DNA of 41,512 nucleotides, taken from the NCBI GenBank assembly GCA_934394515.1, contig CAKRRU010000006.1, forward strand, positions 1 to 41,512, written 5' to 3'. This DNA comes from an uncultured Acetatifactor sp. Lineage in GTDB: Bacteria > Bacillota > Clostridia > Lachnospirales > Lachnospiraceae. The stretch's first letter is position 1. Each line of letters begins with the position of its first letter. Positions 27,373-33,712 of the stretch are shown here, piece after piece. The notes under the pieces were generated by a model. That model did no database searches and was not told where the DNA came from. It saw only the letters and a program-made list of their open reading frames with translations. Position numbers and translations under genes: made by a program.

Positions 27373-28280
27373 TGAAATATTTTTACAGAATCTATGGACT
27401 ACGGGTGCAGTCGCAGATCCCATTTTCGCAGGCACAGCCGGATGCGGAAGGAAAGGAGGATGTCCGGATCGTATTCGGAAGAGTCCCGGATTTCCTGCGG
27501 GAGGCGGCACGGAAAGGCTACGGAACCTGGACAAATGGCTTCACCTCGGCATGGTTCAGAGTGCGGGACGGAACACAGGTCTATGTGGAGAATGGCAGGA
27601 GGATAACGGTGGAACTTTCTAAGGAGCCGCACCTGCCGGACATTACTTCTTTGTTACTCAGTGCGGGGATGGCGTTGATCTGCCTGCAGAGAGGAGAACC
27701 TTTTTTCCACGGAAGTGCACTGTATCAGGGAGAACAGGCTTTTCTGCTCTGCGGGGAGAGCGGCGCAGGCAAGTCTACGGTGACCATGGAACTGCTGCGG
27801 AGAAAGTCAGGGTTTCTGGCTGATGATACGGTGAGAGTACATCCGGGAAAACAGGGAATGCTGGCGGAACCTTCCTATCCGCAGCAGAAGCTCTGCCGTG
27901 ATATGGCTCTTAGGTGCGGCAGACCGTTGGAAGAACTGATCTATATCGATGAGGAACGGGACAAATATGCATTGCACCGTCAGGACTGCTACGGAAAACA
28001 GGCGGTGCCTCTGAGAGGGATCTTCCTGTTGCGGAAGACGGCAGGAGGATCCGGAGAGCAGCCGGTGCGCATCCGGAGCATTACGGGAAAGGAAGCATTG
28101 GAGGCACTCAGCGGGCAGTTGTATCTGGCGGATACTTACCGGTACAGCACCGGAATCCCGTATCCTTTGATGGAGCAGCTGGTCCGGATCGCAGGACAGG
28201 CAGGAATCTATGAAGTGACCAGACCGGAGAGCAAAGATACGCTCCGTGAGGTCGTAACGAAAATCTTACAGTTTTGTTAG
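27369..28280 (+). CDS. HPr-kinase-like lasso peptide kinase, copy 1
   Basis: This 303-residue protein has the HPr kinase C-terminal fold: Walker A GESGAGKST at 129-137, the upstream FHGSAL with His114, and YIDEERDKYAL plus a KLCRD segment later. In paeninodin-type clusters such kinases (PadeK) phosphorylate the C-terminal serine of the precursor. ATG 27369 overlaps the cyclase stop; ATG 27372 is an equal alternative. A second, clearly related kinase is encoded at 30705. The adjacent precursor A1 ends in Gln, not Ser, so its substrate is not obvious. Confidence 0.88.
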   Translation: MMKYFYRIYGLRVQSQIPFSQAQPDAEGKEDVRIVFGRVPDFLREAARKGYGTWTNGFTSAWFRVRDGTQVYVENGRRITVELSKEPHLPDITSLLLSAGMALICLQRGEPFFHGSALYQGEQAFLLCGESGAGKSTVTMELLRRKSGFLADDTVRVHPGKQGMLAEPSYPQQKLCRDMALRCGRPLEELIYIDEERDKYALHRQDCYGKQAVPLRGIFLLRKTAGGSGEQPVRIRSITGKEALEALSGQLYLADTYRYSTGIPYPLMEQLVRIAGQAGIYEVTRPESKDTLREVVTKILQFC

Positions 28281-28308
28281 AAAGAGGGTATTTTGAAAGG
28301 GGAATCAC

Positions 28309-28314
28309 TATAAT
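28309..28314 (+). promoter_or_regulatory. Candidate -10 element upstream of precursor A1
   Basis: A TATAAT lies 42 nt before the precursor start, in the 75-nt gap after the kinase gene. No -35 element is visible at 16-18 nt, so a promoter here is tentative. With the terminator at 28575 it would define a short separate precursor transcript. Confidence 0.35.
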
Positions 28315-28355
28315 TAAAAATGTAGTTACCAAAAATATATAAGGAGGAACGGAAA

Positions 28356-28532
28356 ATGAAAGCATGGAGTCAGCCCGCAGTAGAGGAACTGAACGTAAGA
28401 GCAACGGCTTACAGCCCTAAGGGAGGTCTGATCGAGGACGGCGTATACCAGTCCGATGACGGAAAGTATACACTCCCTACCTATGGTCCTTCTTCCGGCA
28501 ATTCCGGAGAGCCTACCGTAGATGTACAGTAG
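28356..28532 (+). CDS. Lasso peptide precursor A1 (58 aa)
   Basis: Starts MKAWSQPAVEELNVRATA with AAGGAGG directly upstream. The W-x-Q-P-x-x-x-E-L-x-V leader resembles the Y/W-x-x-P-x-L leader recognised by PqqD-like B1 proteins, and the Thr at position 17 is the expected penultimate leader residue. Cleavage after Ala18 would give a 40-residue core starting YSPKGGLIEDGV. Glu27 is then residue 9 of the core, the right place for a nine-residue macrolactam ring on Tyr1. The tail of ~31 residues is longer than in most known lasso peptides, and an N-terminal Tyr is unusual. The end is TVDVQ. It lies between the kinase gene and B1 in a complete lasso gene set. Confidence 0.85.
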   Translation: MKAWSQPAVEELNVRATAYSPKGGLIEDGVYQSDDGKYTLPTYGPSSGNSGEPTVDVQ

Positions 28533-28574
28533 TTTCTGAACGCTGTATCGGGGAAAAGCCTAAAAGGATCAGGG

Positions 28575-28600
28575 AAGCTCATGGTTACATGGGCTTTTTT
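28575..28600 (+). terminator. Terminator after precursor A1
   Basis: AAGCTCATG (75-83) pairs with CATGGGCTT (88-96) around GTTA with one G-U pair, followed by a run of T to 28600. It lies 43 nt after the precursor stop and would let A1 be made in excess over B1, the exporter and the second kinase, a common layout for peptide precursors. No strong promoter is seen between it and B1. Confidence 0.8.
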
Positions 28601-28651
28601 GGTGTATGGGAGTATAGAGTGTATTTAGAAAGCTTGGCAGAAGGGAGCATA

Positions 28652-28746
28652 GTGTGAAAAATAAATTTTTCACACGCGAGATTTGTGTCTGCGCGCACTT
28701 GACACAAACTTGTTATGCGCAAAGGGCGTGCGCAGAAATGAGGATT
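28652..28746 (+). repeat. Three-hairpin leader element upstream of B1
   Basis: Three inverted repeats follow each other: GTGTGAAAAAT/ATTTTTCACAC (28652-28675), TTTGTGTC/GACACAAA (28682-28708) and TGCGCA/TGCGCA (28716-28734). They are followed by CAGAAATGAGGATT (28733-28746), which contains the ribosome binding site. The leader of the response regulator gene (33474-33580, minus strand) has the same three-hairpin-plus-14-mer design and the same 14-mer. This looks like a dispersed palindromic element or a shared regulatory leader. Confidence 0.6.
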
Positions 28747-28749
28747 AAA

Positions 28750-29049
28750 ATGGACAGAATGGCAAACATCCGGATGAAACGGCAAGGAAACGTGACCGAC
28801 CTGGCAGGAGAGAAGGTCATGGTGGATTTCGAACAGGGAAAGTATTTCTGCATTAAAGGCGTGGGAAATGACATCTGGGATATGCTGGCGGAGCGGGAGC
28901 CCGAGGACGGAAGACCGGGAAGCATGGCGGTGGATACGATACTGCGGAAACTCACGGAAGAATATGAAGTGACGGAAGAGGTCTGCGAAAAAGAGGTGCT
29001 GGCATTCCTGGATAAGCTGAAGCATGCGGGGATCCTGGAAGAGGTGTAG
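28750..29049 (+). CDS. Lasso peptide B1 / PqqD-like leader-recognition protein
   Basis: A 99-residue PqqD-like (RiPP recognition element) protein that binds the precursor leader and delivers it to the B2 peptidase. VDFEQGKYFCIKGVGNDIWD and the C-terminal helix with FLDKLKHAGILEEV are the family pattern. ATG 28750 is chosen because GAGG sits 6 nt before it; an in-frame ATG at 28738 and a start at 28654 would add unlikely N-terminal residues encoded by the hairpin element. The exporter gene starts 6 nt after its stop. Confidence 0.9.
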   Translation: MDRMANIRMKRQGNVTDLAGEKVMVDFEQGKYFCIKGVGNDIWDMLAEREPEDGRPGSMAVDTILRKLTEEYEVTEEVCEKEVLAFLDKLKHAGILEEV

Positions 29050-29055
29050 GCACGC

Positions 29056-30735
29056 ATGGAGAAAATAAGAGGAAGAGATTATGCAGCCTGGCTGTGGCAG
29101 TACACGGCACCGTATGCGGGCAGGGTCGGTCTTTTGTTATTGCTTGGTCTGCTGGAGACCTTTGCGTCACTTGCCATGGTGCAGATCACCAAGGAGATCA
29201 TCGATCATGCCACGGAGGGAAGCGGTTTCGGCCGTCTCCTGGCGGGGTATGTGCTGCTGATGCTGGGAATGCAGGGGATCTCCGTTATGTCGGCACTGCT
29301 TACGGCGCTGGTGACGGAGCGGTTCTCCTTCGGGATAAGACGGCAGATCTATGAGAAGATCCTGCGTTCCGGCTGGCGGGAAGTGACGGCTTACCATACC
29401 GGTGATCTGATGACGCGTCTGACCAGTGACGCAGGCAATGTGGCGGACGGCATCGTGGGGACGATCCCCAATATCTTACAGCTGGGGATCGAACTGGTAT
29501 CGGTATTTTTGATGTTATTTTACTATTCGCCGCTGTTAGCGGTGTTTGCTCTGCTGGTGGCTCCGGTGGCGGCGCTCTGTTCCTGGTGGCTGGGGAAACG
29601 TCTGAAGCGTCTCCAGGGCAGGGTGCAGGAGAGCGAGTCGGCGTACCGGTCTTTTTTACAGGAAAGTCTGGCGAATCTTCTGATCGTAAAATCCTTTACC
29701 GGAGAGGACCGGGCGGTGGAACGCCTGACAAAGCTGCGGGAGGAAAGGTTTTACTGGGTATATCGTAAGACCGGACTGGGAACAGCAAGCTCTGCGGTGA
29801 TGGCTCTGGCATTCCAGGGAGGGTACCTGACCGCATTTTCCTATGGAGCATGGCAGCTGTCGAGGCAGCAGATCACCTACGGCACGATGTCGGTATTTTT
29901 GACACTGGTGAACCGGGTGCAGGCGCCGATCCTCGGACTGGCGCAGCAGATCCCCCGGATCATCGCATTGCTGACCTCTGCGGGAAGGATCATGGAGCTG
30001 CAGCGAATCCCCGGGGAGAAAAGGGGATCCGGGGAGATCCGGGGACCCGGGATCGGAGTGGAGCTTCGGAATGTATGCTTTGGATATACCGCAGAGCCGG
30101 TGCTGAAGCATGTGGACCTGAAGATCCTGCCAGGGGAATTCGTAGCGATCGTAGGAAAATCCGGTATCGGCAAGACCACGCTGATCCGCATTCTGCTGGC
30201 TTTTCTGGAAGCGGGAGAGGGAACGGTGGATTTCTATAACAGTATCGGACAGCATCAGGAGACCGGAGCATATGTGCGGGAGTTTATCGCATATGTTCCC
30301 CAGGGAAATACGCTGTTCAGCGGAACCGTCCGGGAGAATCTGCGGATGGGAAAAGAGGATGCAACGGAACAGGAGCTGTGGGAGGCACTGCAGCTGGCAT
30401 CCGGTGAAAAGTTCGTACGGGAACTGCCCGGGGGACTGGATACGGTCATCGGGGAAAGAGGACACGGTCTGTCGGAGGGACAGGCACAACGGATCGCCAT
30501 CGCCAGAGCTTTTCTCAGAAGAGCTCCGTTTCTCATTCTGGATGAAGCGACATCGGCGCTGGATGAAGATACAGAGCTTGCTGTATTGCAGGGATTGCGG
30601 GCATTGGAACCGAGACCGACCTGCCTGCTCATTACGCACAGAAAAGGTGTATTGAAATATTGTGACCGGGAACTCAGGATCCGGGAAGGGAGTGTGACGG
30701 AAGAATGCAGTACAATTACGACATGTACGGCATGA
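29056..30735 (+). CDS. Lasso peptide ABC exporter (D protein)
   Basis: A 559-residue half-transporter with an N-terminal six-helix exporter domain (to ~310) and an ATPase domain with Walker A GKSGIGKTT (~366), signature LSEGQ (~472), Walker B FLILDEATSALDED (~490) and a switch histidine in LITHRKG. It would secrete the mature peptide and confer self-immunity, as D proteins do in lasso clusters. There is no C39 peptidase domain, consistent with leader removal by B1/B2. It overlaps the second kinase gene by 31 nt. Confidence 0.94.
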   Translation: MEKIRGRDYAAWLWQYTAPYAGRVGLLLLLGLLETFASLAMVQITKEIIDHATEGSGFGRLLAGYVLLMLGMQGISVMSALLTALVTERFSFGIRRQIYEKILRSGWREVTAYHTGDLMTRLTSDAGNVADGIVGTIPNILQLGIELVSVFLMLFYYSPLLAVFALLVAPVAALCSWWLGKRLKRLQGRVQESESAYRSFLQESLANLLIVKSFTGEDRAVERLTKLREERFYWVYRKTGLGTASSAVMALAFQGGYLTAFSYGAWQLSRQQITYGTMSVFLTLVNRVQAPILGLAQQIPRIIALLTSAGRIMELQRIPGEKRGSGEIRGPGIGVELRNVCFGYTAEPVLKHVDLKILPGEFVAIVGKSGIGKTTLIRILLAFLEAGEGTVDFYNSIGQHQETGAYVREFIAYVPQGNTLFSGTVRENLRMGKEDATEQELWEALQLASGEKFVRELPGGLDTVIGERGHGLSEGQAQRIAIARAFLRRAPFLILDEATSALDEDTELAVLQGLRALEPRPTCLLITHRKGVLKYCDRELRIREGSVTEECSTITTCTA

Positions 30736-31667
30736 AAGTGAGATCGGATCTGGATTTTCCACAGTTTGAGCCTGTGAGATCCCAGGAAAAGGATGGAGAT
30801 CCCGTCGGGGGAAAAGTCCGGATCCGTAGGATGAACACAGAGGAAGAAGCAGGGTTTCGCAGAGAACACGGTGGATGCACCTGCGGCAGTGGGCTGGGGA
30901 CGGAAGAGAGCTGGCTGTGTAACCGTACTCTTGAGATGAGCGCAGAACGTGGAACGCAGATCCGCTACCACATAAGAGAAGGAGGAGATCCGGGGGCGGT
31001 GCGGACTTACCTGGCGGGCTTCGGGATGGCAATGCTTGCGCTGCAGCAGGGAAGGTTACCGTTTCATTGCAGCGCACTGGAGTCTCCCGGAGAGAAAGGT
31101 GTGCTGATCGCCGGAGAGAGCGGTGCCGGAAAATCTACCCTGACGGCAGAGCTGCTGGAGAGGGGCTACCGGTTCCTGGCTGATGATATGGCAGTGGTGG
31201 ACGTCTCCGGGGAGGACGGAGTATGGGTGTATCCGTCATATCCTTATATGAAGCTGTGCCGGGATGCGGTGGCAAGACAGGGATATGCTCCGGAAAAACT
31301 GCTGTACATTGATGAAAAAAAGGACAAATTCCTGGTACCGTGTACTGAAAAATTCCAAAGAAAAAAGGTACGGCTGGAAAAATTTGTTTTTCTGGGAATA
31401 CTGCCGGAAGGAGAACGGACAAAAGAGCGGTCCGGTAAAATAAGAGTGGAGAGAATTACGGGACCGGACAGTATGATCGTGTACAAAGACAATCTGTTTG
31501 TAAGACATCTGTGGAAGGGACGGGATCCGGGAAGGGAAATCTGGCAGAACTGCCTGAGAATGGCACAGAAGATACCGGTTTATTCCGTAAAGAGACCGGC
31601 AGCAGGTGATTCCACTGCCGAAGTTGCAGCGGAAGTACACGAACTGCACAGCGTTGTGTCAGCTTAA
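30705..31667 (+). CDS. HPr-kinase-like lasso peptide kinase, copy 2
   Basis: This 320-residue protein is related to the 27369 product: FHCSAL (His121), Walker A GESGAGKST (137-145), YPYMKLCRDAV and LLYIDEKKDKFLV align with its counterparts. It starts inside the exporter gene (31-nt overlap) and its 3' end overlaps the convergent A2 gene by 9 nt. Two kinases for a cluster with two precursors suggests one kinase per peptide, or a heteromeric enzyme; A2 ends in Ser, the residue type phosphorylated in paeninodin. Confidence 0.88.
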   Translation: MQYNYDMYGMKVRSDLDFPQFEPVRSQEKDGDPVGGKVRIRRMNTEEEAGFRREHGGCTCGSGLGTEESWLCNRTLEMSAERGTQIRYHIREGGDPGAVRTYLAGFGMAMLALQQGRLPFHCSALESPGEKGVLIAGESGAGKSTLTAELLERGYRFLADDMAVVDVSGEDGVWVYPSYPYMKLCRDAVARQGYAPEKLLYIDEKKDKFLVPCTEKFQRKKVRLEKFVFLGILPEGERTKERSGKIRVERITGPDSMIVYKDNLFVRHLWKGRDPGREIWQNCLRMAQKIPVYSVKRPAAGDSTAEVAAEVHELHSVVSA

Positions 31668-31838
31668 GAATTCTTCCGGTTCTTCGGAAGGCTGCGGAGG
31701 CTGACATCCGCCTCCGCCGGGATGGTGTCCGGGATGATGTCCGCCTCCGCCGGGATGGCCGGGGTACCAGGGAAACCACCCACAGGCGGTCTCGGATACT
31801 TTCAGTTCCATCAGTTCAGGTTGTGCCCAATGCTTCAT
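31659..31838 (-). CDS. Second precursor-like peptide A2 with Gly/His/Pro-rich core (59 aa)
   Basis: Starts MKHWAQPELMELKVSETA, matching the A1 leader at M-K-x-W-x-Q-P-x3-E-L-x-V-x-x-T-A. The ribosome binding site AAAGGAG sits 6 nt before ATG 31838. The predicted core begins CGWFPWYPGHPGGGGHHPGH and contains two copies of an 11-residue repeat (HPGGGG at core 10-15 and 21-26). It then reads CQPPQPSEEPEEFLS. There is no Asp or Glu at core positions 7-9, so a classical lasso ring cannot form; the acidic residues are only near the C-terminus. It has two Cys and five His (possible metal binding) and ends in Ser. It is downstream of a two-component system on the same strand. Product class is open. 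Confidence 0.78.
   Translation of the reverse strand: MKHWAQPELMELKVSETACGWFPWYPGHPGGGGHHPGHHPGGGGCQPPQPSEEPEEFLS
31707..31758. repeat. Direct repeat inside the A2 core
   Basis: A 19-nt sequence, TCCGCCTCCGCCGGGATGG, occurs at 31707-31725 and 31740-31758, a 33-nt period (11 codons). It encodes the duplicated HPGGGG unit of the A2 core and indicates expansion by tandem duplication. Confidence 0.85.
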
Positions 31839-31852
31839 ATATACTCCTTTCC

Positions 31853-31869
31853 GTCTGCTCTGCGCAGAC
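31853..31869 (-). promoter_or_regulatory. Hairpin next to the A2 ribosome binding site
   Basis: GTCTGC and GCAGAC pair around GCAGA, ending about 4 nt before the GGAAAGGAG of A2. A second small hairpin (CAGGG/CCCTG) lies just upstream in the same leader. They could modulate A2 translation or be incidental. Confidence 0.4.
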
Positions 31870-31901
31870 CTGTGAGACAGGGAATGCCCCTGTGTGGTTA
31901 C

Positions 31902-31930
31902 AGCATAGTAGACACCGGGGCACAAGTAAA
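31902..31930 (-). promoter_or_regulatory. Promoter candidate for A2
   Basis: On the minus strand TTTACT (31925-31930), 17 nt, TATGCT (31902-31907). Both hexamers match four of six consensus positions at ideal spacing. It overlaps the end of the histidine kinase gene region and would give A2 its own transcript besides read-through from the two-component operon. Confidence 0.5.
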
Positions 31931-31938
31931 GAAATGTA

Positions 31939-32775
31939 TCAATTTTGTAAGAACTTTGCGGGAAGTGTCATATAGAAGGTACTGCCTTTGCCTAGAGTAC
32001 TTTCGCAGGATACGGTACCGCCGTGGCGTTCTGTGATAGCTTTTACAATGGCAAGTCCCAGACCGCTGCCGGTGGCGGAACCGGGAGTTCTGGCGCGGGA
32101 GACAGTATAAGTACGGCAGAAGATCCGGTCGATGTCTTCCGGGGGTATGCCGGGTCCCTCGTCGCTTACGGAAATCCGGAGCGTGGATGCACCCTTGCAA
32201 GACGCAGCCGCCAGAGTGATCGTTGTGTGGGCGGGAGCGTATTTCGCAGCATTGCCGAGCAGATTATCCAGAACCCGTACTAATTTATCCGGATCCGCCC
32301 AAAGGGTCACGTGCAGATCAGGCGAGACACAAAAGCGCAGATTGTGCCCGGCATAGCGGCTGTCCGGAAGGGCGGTACAGAAATATTCTTCCAGAAAGGA
32401 AAGAGCATCCAGCTTCCGGAACGAAAATCCATGGGAAGGATCTTCCAGAAGAAAAAGCTCATACATATCCCGGATCAGATGTTCTAAAGTCTCTGTACGG
32501 TGGTCGATCAGGGAAAGGGCACCTGCGATATCCTGTGAAGACAGAGTCTGACCGGAGGTGAGATAATCCACGGCACTGCGGATGGCAGTGAGAGGAGCCC
32601 TCAGATCATGGGAGAGGTTAGCCAGCATCTCCGTGCGTTCCCGCTGCATATGCTGCAGGGAACGATTGGTGGCATTGAGCTGCGCCGTGACCTTAAGAAG
32701 CCTGCGGGACAGCTCTTCCGCGGTCTCCTGTTCCAGACAGGGCGAACGGAAGACAGAGCGTGATCCGGAATGCAT
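31939..32775 (-). CDS. Soluble sensor histidine kinase
   Basis: A 278-residue HisKA/HATPase_c kinase. The phosphoacceptor is His56 in NLSHDLRAPLTA, with N box LLGNAAKYAP, D/G1 box DEGPGI and G2 box GSGLGLAIV. The N-terminal ~50 residues are a short coiled coil with no membrane helix and no recognisable sensor domain, so it must receive its signal through a partner protein or intracellularly. AAAGGAGGG (inside the end of the response regulator gene) precedes ATG 32775, so the pair is translationally coupled. Location between the TCS promoter and A2 suggests control of the peptide locus. Confidence 0.93.
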   Translation of the reverse strand: MHSGSRSVFRSPCLEQETAEELSRRLLKVTAQLNATNRSLQHMQRERTEMLANLSHDLRAPLTAIRSAVDYLTSGQTLSSQDIAGALSLIDHRTETLEHLIRDMYELFLLEDPSHGFSFRKLDALSFLEEYFCTALPDSRYAGHNLRFCVSPDLHVTLWADPDKLVRVLDNLLGNAAKYAPAHTTITLAAASCKGASTLRISVSDEGPGIPPEDIDRIFCRTYTVSRARTPGSATGSGLGLAIVKAITERHGGTVSCESTLGKGSTFYMTLPAKFLQN

Positions 32776-32777
32776 AG

Positions 32778-33470
32778 TCAGATCCCTCCTTTCAGAAAGC
32801 GATACCCTTTGGACCAGACCGTTTCGATACGGTTCTCCAGCTCGTAATTGCCTTCGAAACGCTTGCGGAGACGGCTGACATTGACCATGACACTGCGCCT
32901 GTCGCTCTCCCGGTAGACACCGAAGAGTGCCGTTCCCAGTTCTTCGAAAGTGACGTCCCGGTCCGGATGCTCTGCCAGATATAGAAGCACTTCATATTCC
33001 CGGTTGGCCAGCCCCAGATCCTGTTCCAGATAAAAAGCTTTGTGGGCAACCTTGTCAATGGAGAGGTTTCCGATGGACAACACAAGATTGGAGGAAACCT
33101 GCACCAGCTGTCTGCGACGGCGGATCAGAAGATCCACACGGGCTTTCAGCTCCCGGAGACTGTAGGGCTTGATCAGGTAATCGTCTCCGCCGCAGGTAAG
33201 CCCCTTTACCACATCTTCCTCGGAGCCTCTGGCAGTGAGAAACAGGATCGGCACCGTGGAAAAGGAACGGATATAGCGGCACACCCGGTAACCATCGGCT
33301 TCCGGCAGACAGACATCTAATAAAATGCAATCCGGAAGGTTCTTTTGTATGGATAACACGCCTTCCCTGGGGGAAACGGCGGTATACACGGTGAATCCCA
33401 CACCGGTGAGATACTTTTGATTGATCGAAAGCACCTCGGCATCATCATCGATCATTACTAGCTTGGACAT
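32778..33470 (-). CDS. OmpR-family response regulator
   Basis: A 230-residue regulator starting MSKLVMIDDDAEVLSIN. Receiver acidic residues are Asp8-10, the phosphoacceptor is Asp52 in ILLDVCLPEADG, and GDDYLIKPYSL carries the conserved Lys-Pro. The C-terminal winged helix is typical OmpR/PhoB (LANREYEVLLYLAEHPDR, then VNVSRLRKRFE and a KGYRF end). ATG 33470 follows GAGGA in the shared CAGAAATGAGGATT sequence. It is cotranscribed with the histidine kinase gene that starts 2 nt after its stop. Confidence 0.95.
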   Translation of the reverse strand: MSKLVMIDDDAEVLSINQKYLTGVGFTVYTAVSPREGVLSIQKNLPDCILLDVCLPEADGYRVCRYIRSFSTVPILFLTARGSEEDVVKGLTCGGDDYLIKPYSLRELKARVDLLIRRRRQLVQVSSNLVLSIGNLSIDKVAHKAFYLEQDLGLANREYEVLLYLAEHPDRDVTFEELGTALFGVYRESDRRSVMVNVSRLRKRFEGNYELENRIETVWSKGYRFLKGGI

Positions 33471-33473
33471 AAA

Positions 33474-33580
33474 AATCCTCATTTCTGAGCGACTTTGTCG
33501 CGAAGAGGCGAAGTGAAATTCGCATAGGCGATTTCATTTCTGCCATCAAAGCTATTTGCTTTCGCTCGGAAGCAAATAGC
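33474..33580 (-). repeat. Three-hairpin leader element upstream of the response regulator
   Basis: Reading on the minus strand: GCTATTTGCTT pairs with AAGCAAATAGC (33551-33580); an imperfect stem covers 33510-33540 (one bulge, one G-U); GCGAC/GTCGC forms 33489-33501; then CAGAAATGAGGATT (33474-33487) with the ribosome binding site. The design and the 14-mer equal those upstream of lasso B1 at 28652-28746. The hairpins lie within the predicted 5' untranslated region of the two-component operon. Confidence 0.65.
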
Positions 33581-33600
33581 CGTGTGCTGTTATTGGTGAT

Positions 33601-33629
33601 ATTTTAGCATGTGGGAAAAATGGTGTCAC
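33601..33629 (-). promoter_or_regulatory. Sigma-A promoter of the two-component operon
   Basis: On the minus strand GTGACA (33624-33629), 17 nt, TAAAAT (33601-33606), with an upstream TG that makes an extended -10 (TGCTAAAAT). The start would be near 33594, giving a ~124-nt leader that contains the three-hairpin element. Confidence 0.72.
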
Positions 33630-33712
33630 CAAAGGAAGGTCGACAGAGAAGGACAGAAGAGAACAAAAAACCGGAGACCGGAGGAAAAAGCGACACGAAA
33701 AGGGGGAGAAAA

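Noticed and set aside
29656..31077. 473-codon minus-strand frame opposite the exporter and second kinase
   Set aside because: Antisense of conserved ABC and kinase motifs; composition rich in Ser, Pro, Cys and Arg and no domain.
27369..31667. The HPr-kinase-like genes as true HPr kinase/phosphorylase of carbon regulation
   Set aside because: They are embedded in a lasso gene set, are duplicated and lack the usual N-terminal domain and genomic context of hprK.
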